Assembly (NCBI RefSeq): GCF_005577435.1 | Contig: NZ_CP040396.1 | Span: forward strand, 1,253,501-1,317,500 | Direction: 5' to 3' | Length of the DNA stretch: 64,000 nucleotides | From: Paenibacillus algicola | GTDB lineage: Bacteria; Bacillota; Bacilli; Paenibacillales; Paenibacillaceae | Shown: piece by piece, positions 53,837-62,523 of the stretch | Position numbering within the stretch: position 1 is the stretch's first letter | Layout: each line of letters starts with the position of its first letter | Translations under genes and position numbers: made by a program | Notes under the pieces: model-generated | Told to the model about the DNA's origin: nothing | The model's input: only the letters and a program-made list of their open reading frames with translations | Database searches by the model: none

Positions 53837-54607
53837 TTATACGCCGCGTTTGTTGCTCCATACCAGCGTGTGCAGCTGGGGAAGCACGCGTACATCATTC
53901 AGCCGGTCAGAAGCCATTACGGCTTCAATCAGCTGTTCATAGCGGAGCAGTAAATCTGCGACATGCGCTGTCTGATTCGTCGTGCTGACGTCCGGATTTC
54001 CGGCCTGGATATAGAAGGGGACGTTGGGATAGCGCTCATGCACGGTTTTGGCATAAGACAAATCCCGGTCATCAAAGACGACGACCTTCAGGCTGAAGCT
54101 TCGGCCGGGCTCTCGCGCAGACAATCGGGATACAACGTCATCCAGAATATTCCAGTCGGTATCCATTCGAGAGCTGGGAGGCTTAGGAGACAGGGTGATC
54201 TCGTCGATGTCAGATAGCCATGGCTGCCAGCGCGAGCCTTGCGTCTCCAAAGCAACGGTAATGCCGCGGCTGTGCAGGAGATCCACCAGGGAACCGAGCT
54301 GCGGCAGCAGTGCGGGATTGCCGCCGGAGATGGTCACATGATCGAACCGTTCTCCGCCAAGACGGTAGAGCTCTTCCCAAATATCCTCGGGTGACAACAA
54401 GGCAATGCTGTCCTTGGCAGAGCCGTCCCACGTGAAGGCGGAGTCACACCAGGAGCAGCGATAATCGCAGCCTGCGGTGCGGACAAACATCGTTTTGCGG
54501 CCGATCACCATGCCTTCGCCCTGCACGGTAGGTCCGAACACCTCCAGAACGGGCACCGGACGGACGACAGCTTCCGAAGAAGTCTGGTTCTTATAGGCTT
54601 CCAGCAT
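53837..54607 (-). CDS. queE: 7-carboxy-7-deazaguanine synthase (radical SAM)
   Basis: Radical-SAM enzyme converting 6-carboxytetrahydropterin to 7-carboxy-7-deazaguanine. A 256-residue protein. [20 protein letters not shown] precedes the cluster motif [10 protein letters not shown] (CxxxCxxC), then [13 protein letters not shown] and [13 protein letters not shown] lies 9 nt before the ATG at 54607, which sits almost at the queD stop. The longer reading frame upstream runs through queD and was rejected. Confidence 0.92.
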   Translation of the reverse strand: MLEAYKNQTSSEAVVRPVPVLEVFGPTVQGEGMVIGRKTMFVRTAGCDYRCSWCDSAFTWDGSAKDSIALLSPEDIWEELYRLGGERFDHVTISGGNPALLPQLGSLVDLLHSRGITVALETQGSRWQPWLSDIDEITLSPKPPSSRMDTDWNILDDVVSRLSAREPGRSFSLKVVVFDDRDLSYAKTVHERYPNVPFYIQAGNPDVSTTNQTAHVADLLLRYEQLIEAVMASDRLNDVRVLPQLHTLVWSNKRGV

Positions 54608-54608
54608 G

Positions 54609-55100
54609 CTACTCATCCTCCATCCACTCCCGTCTGACCTCGGCGTAGCTGGTAGGCGTCTCATACAGCCGCACGAATTCCGTGCGCATGGCCTGCTGCT
54701 GGAAGGCAGCCTGGGACGAGAGTGCAAGAGCCATCTGCTCATACAGCCAGACGACCATATTCTCTGCCGTAGTATTCATTGGCGGCAATGTTTCATTCAA
54801 ATATTGATGGTCCAAGTATGGCTCGATCTTCGTCTTCCATATATCCTTGATCTGACCGAAATCAACGGTGATTCCGACTTGATCCGGTGTACCGGAGATG
54901 CCGAATACGACTTTGTACGTGTGGCCGTGCAAATTTTTGCACTTGCCTTCATAGGCGTGGAGATGATGGGCGGCATCAAAGGTGAATTCCTTGGATACCA
55001 GAACGCGCTTCTGGTGATAGCGAAGCTGTCCGGCACCAATGTCCTCGCCATATTTCTGCAGCTGCTCTACAATCCGAAAGGTTCCGGGCTGATGCTTCAT
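54609..55100 (-). CDS. queD: 6-carboxytetrahydropterin synthase
   Basis: Converts dihydroneopterin triphosphate to 6-carboxytetrahydropterin in preQ0 synthesis. A 163-residue PTPS-family protein with zinc ligands in [15 protein letters not shown] and [16 protein letters not shown] and the NTTAENM motif. GGGGGTGACGTC precedes the ATG at 55100, which overlaps the queC stop (ATGA). Confidence 0.92.
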   Translation of the reverse strand: MKHQPGTFRIVEQLQKYGEDIGAGQLRYHQKRVLVSKEFTFDAAHHLHAYEGKCKNLHGHTYKVVFGISGTPDQVGITVDFGQIKDIWKTKIEPYLDHQYLNETLPPMNTTAENMVVWLYEQMALALSSQAAFQQQAMRTEFVRLYETPTSYAEVRREWMEDE

Positions 55101-55774
55101 GACGTCACCCCCTGATTTCCAGGGTCTCTGCGGCTCAAATACTGCTCCAGGCCGGCGCGGCGGAGCTTGCAGGCCGGACACTCTCCGCAGCCATCACCGA
55201 TGATGCCGTTGTAGCAGGTCAGGGTGTTATTGCGGATATATTCCAGCACGTTCATCTCATCTGCCAGTCCCCAGGTGTCGGCCTTATCCAGCCACATGAG
55301 CGGAGTATGAATGACAAAGGGATAATCCATGGCCAAATTGAGTGTTACATTCAGCGATTTAATGAAGCTGTCTCTGCAGTCGGGATAACCGCTAAAGTCC
55401 GTTTCGCATACGCCGGTGACCAGGTGCCGGGCACCGTTCTGTTTGGCCAGCACAGCGGCAAAGCTCAGAAACAGGTGGTTCCGGCCGTCCACGAACGTAG
55501 TCGGCAGTCCATTGTCGCCTTCCTCAATCGGGATCTCGCTCCGGGTCAGCGCATTGGGAGCCAGCTGGTTCAAGAGGCTCATATCAAGCACCGTATGCTT
55601 GATATTCTGTTCCCGGGCAATGCTCTGGGCGCATTCTATCTCATCACGGTGTCGCTGCCCGTAATCAAACGTGACCGCTTCTACCTCTGCAAATTGCTGC
55701 TTGGCCCAGAACAGGCAGGTCGTACTATCCTGTCCGCCGCTGAATACGACGAACGCTTTCTCTTGCTTTAACAT
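55097..55774 (-). CDS. queC: 7-cyano-7-deazaguanine synthase
   Basis: Forms preQ0 from 7-carboxy-7-deazaguanine, ATP and ammonia. A 225-residue PP-loop protein: [14 protein letters not shown] at the N-terminus, [20 protein letters not shown], and the C-terminal zinc site [17 protein letters not shown] at 55774 follows GAGAGG at 7 nt. First gene of queC-D-E-F and controlled by the preQ1-I riboswitch upstream. Confidence 0.94.
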   Translation of the reverse strand: MLKQEKAFVVFSGGQDSTTCLFWAKQQFAEVEAVTFDYGQRHRDEIECAQSIAREQNIKHTVLDMSLLNQLAPNALTRSEIPIEEGDNGLPTTFVDGRNHLFLSFAAVLAKQNGARHLVTGVCETDFSGYPDCRDSFIKSLNVTLNLAMDYPFVIHTPLMWLDKADTWGLADEMNVLEYIRNNTLTCYNGIIGDGCGECPACKLRRAGLEQYLSRRDPGNQGVTS

Positions 55775-55861
55775 AAAAAAACCTCTCATTCTTCTAGGTT
55801 AGCTCCGGCTTGAACACCAGGGCGGGACGGAAGAAAGAGAAGTTCTTGAACTGTAGCCATT

Positions 55862-55898
55862 AAAAAACAAGCCTTTCCATGCAGTGGAAAAAAAGGCT
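55862..55898 (-). terminator. Terminator of the preQ1 riboswitch expression platform
   Basis: On the minus strand the arm AGCCTTTT...TCCA pairs with TGGAAAGGCT around a short loop and is followed by TGTTTTTT. It lies 4 nt after the aptamer. Confidence 0.7.
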
Positions 55899-55901
55899 GT
55901 A

Positions 55902-55933
55902 TAGTTTTTTATAGAGGGAGTTCGCGAACCTCT
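55902..55933 (-). ncRNA. preQ1-I riboswitch aptamer
   Basis: On the minus strand AGAGGTTCGCGAACTCCCTC is followed by TATAAAAAACTA, matching the class I preQ1 aptamer of the B. subtilis queC leader (AGAGG stem, CCTCT, A-rich tail TATAAAAAACTA). It lies between a promoter and a terminator upstream of queC, so high preQ1 would stop transcription of queCDEF. A further palindrome (CCATGCC/GGCATGG, 55935-55950) immediately precedes it. Confidence 0.88.
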
Positions 55934-56005
55934 CCCATGCCAGGGCATGGACTGTCTTCAATTAGGTGCAAGGTCAGTCTTTACAATTGCAGCCTTGCTC
56001 GTGGT

Positions 56006-56034
56006 ATTATAGCAGATCTCGCCTATTTGATAAA
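56006..56034 (-). promoter_or_regulatory. Promoter of the queCDEF operon
   Basis: On the minus strand TTTATC, 17-nt spacer, TGCTATAAT (an extended -10, with TATAAT at 56006-56011). It overlaps the 3' end of the AIM24 gene, upstream of the aptamer. Confidence 0.55.
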
Positions 56035-56727
56035 TACCCCGCCGAATGGAATGACTTCCCTTAAAAATCTCCGGATGACGCTCTCGTCATTCATCTCTTC
56101 AGCCAGGCGGCTGTTCTGCCTCCCGGCCTGAAACAGGACATATCCCTCCCCGGTCAGCTTCCAGTGATAATTCATATGCTGGCTGGCGAGATGGTTGCCA
56201 TAAACGGTCAGGTCGAGCTGCGCATTCTCGGGATAGGCAATCATGCTGCCGGCATCGACATAAATCGGCTCTGTCGGATGCAGCTTGACCTGGCAAACAG
56301 GGCCCTGCGTCAGAATCCCGATGCTTCCTTCCCCGCTGAACTTCATCTTGATCGCATCCCGGGTGACGAACATATTCTTGATCTTCAGGAAGCGGGACTG
56401 CATGCTGACGCCTTGCGTGTAGAAAAACACATGACGAAAATCATACAGCATATCCTCCTGATCCTGCAGAGGAATTTCCCTCATGCCGATGCCTGCCGGG
56501 AGTGCCGCGGTAAACTGACAGGGGCCGCTCATGTCGGCCCGCAGCAGCTTTTTCTTGCGGTAGATGCCCTTTACATTCATGAGGCGGTCATGGCGTCCGT
56601 GGGAGGGTCCGCGGTAAGCGATGATCTGCTCCGGGTGCAAAATATGAACCAGATCGCCCTCCTGCAGCGAAAAGGTAACGGCTTGTCCGGCTCCGCCTCC
56701 GGGGGTTTCCTCCAAACGGATCTTCAC
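56023..56727 (-). CDS. AIM24 family protein
   Basis: A 234-residue beta-rich protein. LHPEQIIAYRGPSHGRHDRL near the N-terminus and PIYVDAGSMIAYPENAQLDL (about 150-170) match the AIM24/DUF124 family. Family members are cytoplasmic, with function poorly defined in bacteria. The GTG start follows AAGGAGGA at 7 nt. It is downstream of the coiled-coil membrane protein gene on the same strand. Confidence 0.8.
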   Translation of the reverse strand: MKIRLEETPGGGAGQAVTFSLQEGDLVHILHPEQIIAYRGPSHGRHDRLMNVKGIYRKKKLLRADMSGPCQFTAALPAGIGMREIPLQDQEDMLYDFRHVFFYTQGVSMQSRFLKIKNMFVTRDAIKMKFSGEGSIGILTQGPVCQVKLHPTEPIYVDAGSMIAYPENAQLDLTVYGNHLASQHMNYHWKLTGEGYVLFQAGRQNSRLAEEMNDESVIRRFLREVIPFGGVFIK

Positions 56728-56743
56728 GCCCGTTCCTCCTCCT

Positions 56744-57196
56744 TTATGCTCTGCGGTTCGTCCGGCGCATGCCGTATCTGAGCGCCCGGGTCAGAATGAA
56801 GTAGCCGGCCAGCAGGCCTGCCGCGGTGTAGGCTGTCGTGCGGATTCGAGCAGCAGACTGCTGCCGGGCTTCTTCGGCCCGCTGTCTGGAGTCCTCAGCC
56901 TGTTGAAGCTGCTGGACCATCAGGCTGAGCTGCCGGTTCTGCTCGGCGAGCGCTTCGTTCTGCTGGCGATACAGCTCCGCGTCGGCGCGCACCTGATCGA
57001 GTTCTTCAAGCGACTGCTGATAGCTGCTCTTCAGCTCGTCAATTTCGCCGGGCAGCTCGGTGAACTGCTGTATATTATGATAGGCATCTGTGAAAAAATT
57101 GGCGCTTGCACGCTCGACAGCTCCCGGGAGCCATGTGCCTGCGGCCAGCAGGAGTGGGAGCGCCAGGGTCAGCTTCTGTAACAGGGGCTTATCCAT
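56744..57196 (-). CDS. Coiled-coil protein with signal and C-terminal membrane segment
   Basis: A 150-residue protein. It has a signal-like hydrophobic N-terminus (7-25), a coiled coil (about 45-115: EELDQVRADAELYRQQNEAL) and a C-terminal helix (about 120-138, TAAGLLAGYFILTRALRYG). No family was recognised. AAGGCGGTGATC precedes the ATG. With its short spacing to the AIM24 gene (16 bp), it appears to be co-transcribed with it. Confidence 0.65.
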   Translation of the reverse strand: MDKPLLQKLTLALPLLLAAGTWLPGAVERASANFFTDAYHNIQQFTELPGEIDELKSSYQQSLEELDQVRADAELYRQQNEALAEQNRQLSLMVQQLQQAEDSRQRAEEARQQSAARIRTTAYTAAGLLAGYFILTRALRYGMRRTNRRA

Positions 57197-57426
57197 GGGA
57201 TCACCGCCTTAAATTCAAGTAGATAGCCACATTATACCTTTAAAATGCGCGACAAGTTTCTACAATATATTAACCTATTCTATAGCAGAGCACCATCACA
57301 GCAACCTGTTTCGGTGTTTGCTCCCAGGGGTATGTATATTAGGTGCAAGCCAGCAAGGCCTTCTGAAGAAAGCAGATAACCTATCCAAATATATAGAACC
57401 GTACCTATAAAGGAGAATGAACAGGC

Positions 57427-57570
57427 ATGAATGACAATAATGTAAAGAAAATTATGATTACCGTGAACGGAAAGCCGGTAGGCAGCGGCTTGTGGATCGA
57501 CAAGACGACATATGCTCCGGTAGACAAAAGCAGCTACACCGCTGCACTGCAGCCGAAAGCTGCAATGTAA
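57427..57570 (+). CDS. 47-residue protein resembling a single stalk-domain unit
   Basis: A short protein: MNDNNVKKIMITVNGKPVGS through KTTYAPVD and ending QPKAAM. The ITVNGKPVGSGLWIDKTTYA core resembles the opening unit of copper_amine_oxidase_N stalk domains (VNGK...TTYVPVR), but nothing follows. AAAGGAG lies 11 nt before the ATG, and a strong terminator follows, which together support a real gene. Confidence 0.6.
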   Translation: MNDNNVKKIMITVNGKPVGSGLWIDKTTYAPVDKSSYTAALQPKAAM

Positions 57571-57604
57571 CCAAGCCGTTTACAACGGAATAAGCGCAAT
57601 TACG

Positions 57605-57630
57605 GCCCGGGAGGTTCTCCCGGGCTTTTT
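57605..57630 (+). terminator. Rho-independent terminator after the 47-codon gene
   Basis: GCCCGGGAG (57605-57613) pairs perfectly with CTCCCGGGC (57617-57625) around GTT and is followed by TTTTT. Confidence 0.9.
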
Positions 57631-57835
57631 AATGCCTGATTTTCACCAAGCAAAAGCTAATCCGATCGAGTAGAGGGTGCGTATATATCTACAGTATTCT
57701 TTTTTATTGGGAGTCAACGACGGGAAGAATTCGGGAGAAATGGAACACTAGTGTAAAAAGTGGCGTAGGAACAAATGTTCCGTGACAGAAAGCTGTCGAT
57801 GCGTCTTGGTACAGTATTAAAAGAAGAGGAAAGAG

Positions 57836-58525
57836 GTGGAGAAAGTGCAGTCTGGCTTGTATACAGATTATAAATGGAGTAGAGAGCATATAGCAGCCGG
57901 CGGATTTTATCCGCTTTATTTACTGGCAGAATGGGGGCTTCAGGAGCAGTCAGGCATGAGCAGAAGCAGAGGCGCGGGCAAAGGGCTGACCAATCTTCAG
58001 CTTCATATCAAGCTTGATCGCGGTGTCCAGCTCATCACAGCTTTGGGATCTCCGCTGCAATGGGTGGACCGTGATTACGCTGTGATGGCGGTCGGCTCTC
58101 TTCGAAATGACTTGAAAAGGCAGGCCATCCTCCAGCTGCAGCTGGAGGGCAGGGCTTCCGGCCAGCATTCCGTGCTGCAGCTGTATTGGAGCTATCGTGA
58201 TGATTATTGGGTGCAGGTGATGACGCCTGCGGTGCGTCTGCACCTGCAGTTCAGCAACCATACGTCCGTCTTGGTTCCCGCGATGGATACAAAGGTTGAT
58301 AAATATCTTCGAATGCTGCAGAACCCGCTTCTGCTAGAGCGCGCGTTCAAGCTGTTCGAGCGGGGGAAAGCCCGTCAAGGCGAGGATTTGATCTGCAGGC
58401 GGGCTGATGAAATGCTGCTCTGTGCGCTTCGCTGGAACGATGCAGAGCTGCTTAAAGAAGCGGAATGGATGTATGCGCTTGCCCGGCAATGGAGCGAAAC
58501 GTATGCGGTTTCACTTCAGGCCTAG
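57836..58525 (+). CDS. Uncharacterised protein resembling the post-vWA beta domain
   Basis: A 229-residue protein without signal peptide. The middle (KGLTNLQLHIKLDRGVQLIT; AVGSLRNDLKRQAILQLQLE; LQLYWSYRD) resembles the beta-sandwich tail that follows vWA domains in Ca-activated-channel-like proteins, but the vWA domain with its metal site is missing. The C-terminal ~75 residues are helical. GTG 57836 or GTG 57845 is the start, both near AGAGGTGGAG. It stands alone. Low certainty on family. Confidence 0.5.
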   Translation: MEKVQSGLYTDYKWSREHIAAGGFYPLYLLAEWGLQEQSGMSRSRGAGKGLTNLQLHIKLDRGVQLITALGSPLQWVDRDYAVMAVGSLRNDLKRQAILQLQLEGRASGQHSVLQLYWSYRDDYWVQVMTPAVRLHLQFSNHTSVLVPAMDTKVDKYLRMLQNPLLLERAFKLFERGKARQGEDLICRRADEMLLCALRWNDAELLKEAEWMYALARQWSETYAVSLQA

Positions 58526-58664
58526 GGACTATTGAACGGGAAAAGTTTGCAATTAAGGGACTTTTGTATTAAAAATAGATTATATTATACAGGTAAAAAG
58601 TTCTATATAAAATAGTCGGTGAAGAAGGAAAATGGTTACTAAAGGTAGAATTGACTAGAGCAAA

Positions 58665-58683
58665 AGACTTACTCACTAAGTCT
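58665..58683. promoter_or_regulatory. Dyad upstream of the HTH regulator gene
   Basis: AGACTTA (58665-58671) and TAAGTCT (58677-58683) form a 7-bp inverted repeat with a CTCAC centre, 30 bp before the start codon: a possible operator, perhaps autoregulatory. Confidence 0.35.
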
Positions 58684-58712
58684 AATTAACTAGAAAGATA
58701 GGGAGAATAGAT

Positions 58713-59111
58713 ATGACAGACCGACTGATCCGACTCATGAAAATCATTACGCTTGTCCAGGCAAGGCCGGGCATACTGGCCCGGGAGCTTGCTGAACGCT
58801 GTGGAACCAGCGAAAGAACGATCTACAGGGACATGGATGCTCTGAGTAGTATGCATATACCGATCATGCACATGGGACGGGGAAAGGGATATACCTTTAT
58901 CGGGCATTTTGCGATGTATCCAATAGGCTTGACAGAGGAAGAGGCTCAGGCGCTTTTCAAGAGCCTGCCTCTGCTCGATGAGCTGAAGCCTCGGCTGCCG
59001 GAGGCTTTTGAAACTGCTTATGAGAAGGTACTGGCTGCGGTTTATAAGCAAAGCACAGAGAAAATGGAGATCTACGGAGAACGGGATGAAGAACCGGATG
59101 CCGATCAATAA
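58713..59111 (+). CDS. Short HTH (DeoR/YafY-type) transcriptional regulator
   Basis: A 132-residue regulator. The N-terminal winged helix (RLIRLMKIITLVQARPGILA; ELAERCGTSERTIYRDMDAL) matches YafY/HTH_11-type regulators. The WYL domain that normally follows (giving about 300 residues) is absent; instead a short C-terminal helical region ends the protein. AGGGAG precedes the ATG. The target is unknown; the dyad upstream may be its own site. Confidence 0.75.
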   Translation: MTDRLIRLMKIITLVQARPGILARELAERCGTSERTIYRDMDALSSMHIPIMHMGRGKGYTFIGHFAMYPIGLTEEEAQALFKSLPLLDELKPRLPEAFETAYEKVLAAVYKQSTEKMEIYGERDEEPDADQ

Positions 59112-59171
59112 ACTGCTGACGTTTCACTTTCGTCATCTAGACAGAATCGTCCGCAGAGCGAAGATGACTAT

Positions 59172-59215
59172 AAATATGGCCGTATCAGGAAAGAGATCCT
59201 GATACGGCCATATTT
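59172..59215. terminator. Bidirectional terminator
   Basis: A perfect 19-bp inverted repeat (59172-59190 with 59197-59215) lies between convergent genes. TATTT ends it on the plus strand. Confidence 0.75.
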
Positions 59216-59219
59216 GTAC

Positions 59220-60332
59220 TTAGCGGAAATCATCTTCCGGCCATGCCCTGTGCTTCAGCAGATAGCGGGCAAAGGCCATCGGCTTGCGGTAGGTCTCCTT
59301 CCATACCTCAGTCATTCCGGCTTTTTGAAATCCGTAACGCTGATCCCTGCCGTTGCATTCTATAAAGAATAGGCGTCCGTCGGACGTAAGGCCTGCGTCA
59401 ATGCCAAAATCGGCGGCGTATAGCATATGGCGCGACAGCGCTGCGGCAATCCGGAGACCGAAGTGCTCCAGCCGCTCCACCAGCTGGCAGGCGGGAATGG
59501 CAGGGAACGAATCTCTAAGCACTCCTTCTATAGGAAGCGGAATGCCCCCTTGGGCAATGTTTGAGACAAAGGTTCCTTGCGGTGTAGTTCTGGCGAACAT
59601 GCCGGTGACCTCCCAGGTCCCCTGCGCCCCCCGCTGAACCGTAATCCGGATGTCATAGGGATTGCCGCCGTACCTTGCCAGCGGAATGCGTTCCTGGACG
59701 AGAAAGGGCTGCCGGGAAATTCGGCGGCGCAGCAGGGCTGGAAGGCGTCCATGCCGGGCAGGGGCGCTACGCCAAGCGGCTGCAGACGGCGAGGACGTGG
59801 AATAGGTAAACCGGTCATGCTGCCGGCCGCGCTGCAGCCGCATAATGCCAAGTCCGACGCTGCCGCTGCAGGGCTTTACAATCACATCGCGGTGCTTCTT
59901 CAACATTAGCGCAATGGAGCTAGGGCGGGCAGGGGCTGTATGGGGCAGCAAGGACAGGGTTTCCGGCTGCTCTGCCAGCATGTGATGCACAAGATCCTTT
60001 CCATAGCGATTATAGGCGTTAAAGACATAGATGCCTGACGTGATCAAGTGCTCAATGATTTTTTTATGGGTTGGCCGCTGCAGTATAGATCGGTTGTGAA
60101 TCACTTTCGGCAGCGGAACGGTTGTCTGTACATAGCCTGAATGACCAGGCGTCCAGGCAAGTACGGTTCGCGTGTCCAGCGCAATGTCCGTAATCCGGAA
60201 AAAGCACGGGATAAGACCCAGGTCTGCGGCCGCTTCTTCGTAGCAGGGGATAGATTCCGTCCCTGTAGACCCTTCCGGAATTCCGAGATACGCTGAGCTG
60301 TTGAGCAGTATACCGACATATTGCGGCTTCAT
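59220..60332 (-). CDS. YheC/YheD-family spore-coat-associated ATP-grasp protein
   Basis: A 370-residue ATP-grasp-like protein of the YheC/YheD endospore-coat family. HNRSILQRPTHKKIIEHL, IVKPCSGSVGLGIMRL (ATP-binding) and FGIDAGLTSDGRLFFIECNG (C-terminal metal-binding Glu/Asn) are characteristic. GGAGG lies 10 nt before the ATG. It is divergent from a CotSA-like glycosyltransferase operon, which supports a spore-surface role for the region. Confidence 0.85.
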   Translation of the reverse strand: MKPQYVGILLNSSAYLGIPEGSTGTESIPCYEEAAADLGLIPCFFRITDIALDTRTVLAWTPGHSGYVQTTVPLPKVIHNRSILQRPTHKKIIEHLITSGIYVFNAYNRYGKDLVHHMLAEQPETLSLLPHTAPARPSSIALMLKKHRDVIVKPCSGSVGLGIMRLQRGRQHDRFTYSTSSPSAAAWRSAPARHGRLPALLRRRISRQPFLVQERIPLARYGGNPYDIRITVQRGAQGTWEVTGMFARTTPQGTFVSNIAQGGIPLPIEGVLRDSFPAIPACQLVERLEHFGLRIAAALSRHMLYAADFGIDAGLTSDGRLFFIECNGRDQRYGFQKAGMTEVWKETYRKPMAFARYLLKHRAWPEDDFR

Positions 60333-60490
60333 GGACCAGCCTCCCTCCTGATCAATTCGGTGTATTCTCCTTGTATTGTATGGGAGATAAGCCCCTTCGG
60401 GATGGACGGGTGCCGGATTCCACGGGCCTATCTTTTCACTTTGACATGCAGCAGAGCGGTACCATATGCAATAGGAAAGGAGGCTGTGGG

Positions 60491-61627
60491 ATGAGAAAAG
60501 TCGCGGTCATTACACCGGGTTCCTTCGTCATTCCTTCAGCAAGAAGCAGCTCGGTGGAACGGGTTATTGAACAGGTGGTTCCGCTTGCCCGTCAGGACCT
60601 GGACATCCGTATCTATGGAACCGGAGGAAGAGGGCTTTCCTTAAAAGGATACGTGCATGGAGTTCCTTGCATCCGGCTGCCGGCTGCTTCCTATCATAAA
60701 TCCTTGGTTCGAGGCCTGACGTCCTGGAGGCCAGAGGTGGTGGAGGTCAACAATCGCCCCTTTATACTACAGAAGCTGAAGGCCAGGCTTCCGGGTGTCA
60801 AGATGGTCCTGAATCTCCATTCCAACACCTTCATTCGCCCCCCCAGCCTGAAGCCGGGGCAGTTCGAGGCTGCACTGGGTCAAGCGGACTGCATTATCGT
60901 GAACAGCCGATATCTCAAACAGTTTATTGAAGCCGGTTTTAGGCGAATGCCGCCGGAAATTATAGTCAATCACCTTGGCGTCAGGCCAGAGGACTTCACG
61001 CCGCGGTTTACGCCGGCGGTTGAAGCGCTGCGAGGTCTGCAGCTGGCGCAGCGGGGCTGGGAGGGAAAGAAGATTCTTCTCTTTGTCGGGCGACTGATTC
61101 CGGAGAAGGGCGTTCATCATATTATCGAGGCCCTGCCGGGCATTATTGCGGTGCATCCGGATGTACATGTCCTCATTATCGGCAGTGCAGGCTATAGCTC
61201 CGACCGCGAAACCGCTTATGTACGGAGGCTGAAGCAGATCGCACGGCCTGTGGCTCCCTGGATCACATTTCAGCCCTATGTTCCGTTTCCGGCTCTGGTT
61301 CATTGGTACACCCTGGGTGACGTAATGGTGGTCCCCTCCTCTACCCGGGAAGCCTTTGGTCTGGTTAATGTGGAGGCTATGGCAACAGCTCTCCCGATTG
61401 TAGCGGCGGCGGCCGGAGGTATACCTGAGGTTGTAGAGGACGGCGTCAGCGGGCTGCTGGTTCCGCCCGAGAGCCTGCCCTGGGGGCTTGTAGCTCCAAT
61501 CAACCGGCTTCTGGGCGATGAGTCACTGCGGGCAAGTATGGGAGCAGCAGGGCTTGCGCGTTGCCATCGCCAATTCCGCTGGGATCTGACGGCCGCACGC
61601 TGGGCGCAGCTGATGCAGCGGGTATAG
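60491..61627 (+). CDS. Glycosyltransferase family 4 (CotSA-like)
   Basis: A 378-residue GT-B enzyme. The C-terminal donor domain has LFVGRLIPEKGVHHIIEALP and PSSTREAFGLVNVEAMATAL (EX7E region), with AAAGGIPEVVEDGVSGLLVP. The N-terminal domain has IVNSRYLKQFIEAGF. B. subtilis CotSA is a related spore-coat GT. ATG at 60491 follows AAAGGAGG; an upstream in-frame reading from 60371 was rejected. First gene of a four-gene unit. Confidence 0.87.
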   Translation: MRKVAVITPGSFVIPSARSSSVERVIEQVVPLARQDLDIRIYGTGGRGLSLKGYVHGVPCIRLPAASYHKSLVRGLTSWRPEVVEVNNRPFILQKLKARLPGVKMVLNLHSNTFIRPPSLKPGQFEAALGQADCIIVNSRYLKQFIEAGFRRMPPEIIVNHLGVRPEDFTPRFTPAVEALRGLQLAQRGWEGKKILLFVGRLIPEKGVHHIIEALPGIIAVHPDVHVLIIGSAGYSSDRETAYVRRLKQIARPVAPWITFQPYVPFPALVHWYTLGDVMVVPSSTREAFGLVNVEAMATALPIVAAAAGGIPEVVEDGVSGLLVPPESLPWGLVAPINRLLGDESLRASMGAAGLARCHRQFRWDLTAARWAQLMQRV

Positions 61628-61701
61628 GAGCCGTGTCCGCGCTGCATTGCTGACATACCATAAGATAGATGAAATGTCGCATCATAAAAAGAGGGATGTA
61701 G

Positions 61702-62523
61702 ATGGTAAAGCGATGGGGAAGCCGCAAAGCGCCTCTGCAGCTTTGGCATAAGAAAGACGACACGGTTGCTGCTCAGAGGCCGTATGTATCGGTCATCATT
61801 CCAGCGATGAATGAGTCTGCGACCATTGCGAGAGTCATCAGGGAAGCTGCAAAGGTGCACCGTGACACAGAAATCATTGTGGTTGCCAACGGCTGCAGTG
61901 ATCATACGGCGAGAATCGCCCGGGCGTCAGGGGCAAGGGTGCTGACGTTTCGAACCCCGCTGGGGCATGATGTAGGGCGAAGCGTCGGTGCGGGGGCTGC
62001 GCGGGGGGAGGTCCTGTTATTTATCGATGGAGATATGGTAATTCCGTCCCGGGATCTGCGCCGTTTCGTAGAGGCTGTCACTACCGGGGTGGATGTCGCC
62101 CTGAATGACTATGAGGGTCCGGTAGAGCGGCAGCCCGTGCACCGTGTCATTCTGGCAAAGCACGTGCTGAACATTGCACTGGGGCGGCCAGAGCTTGCCG
62201 GAGCTTCTATGACGGCGGTTCCGCATGCACTTAGCCGAAAAGCACTTGAAATCATTACCGCGCCAGCCCTTTCGGTGCCTCCCCGTGCCCAGGCTGCTGC
62301 CATGATGTCCGGGCTTCAGGTGCAGCGGGTGCACCGGGTTGAGGTTGGAAGAATGAACCCTCGGCGGGTTCAGGGCCGTGATCCGCTGGAAGCGCTCGTG
62401 CTGAGTGATCATCTGGAAGCCTTACAGAAACTCTTTCGGAGCAAGGGCTGCCGGGGAGGCTTTCCAGTTTCCTTAGATGCCGCCGCTAGAGAGGAAAAAG
62501 CCCGAACTGAGGTGGTCACATGA
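61702..62523 (+). CDS. Glycosyltransferase family 2
   Basis: A 273-residue GT-A enzyme. VSVIIPAMNESATIARVIRE, VANGCSDHTARIA and the metal site FIDGDMVIP (DxD, about 115) are intact. The second half carries LTAVPHALSRKAL-like text (MTAVPHALSRKALEII), shared with the next gene. GGGATGTAG precedes the ATG. Its end overlaps the next gene as ATGA. Confidence 0.85.
   Translation: MVKRWGSRKAPLQLWHKKDDTVAAQRPYVSVIIPAMNESATIARVIREAAKVHRDTEIIVVANGCSDHTARIARASGARVLTFRTPLGHDVGRSVGAGAARGEVLLFIDGDMVIPSRDLRRFVEAVTTGVDVALNDYEGPVERQPVHRVILAKHVLNIALGRPELAGASMTAVPHALSRKALEIITAPALSVPPRAQAAAMMSGLQVQRVHRVEVGRMNPRRVQGRDPLEALVLSDHLEALQKLFRSKGCRGGFPVSLDAAAREEKARTEVVT

Noticed and set aside
53837..54742. Longer queE reading with an Arg/Ser-rich N-terminus
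   Set aside because: The extension lies entirely within queD in another frame; the start at 54607 has a proper ribosome binding site.
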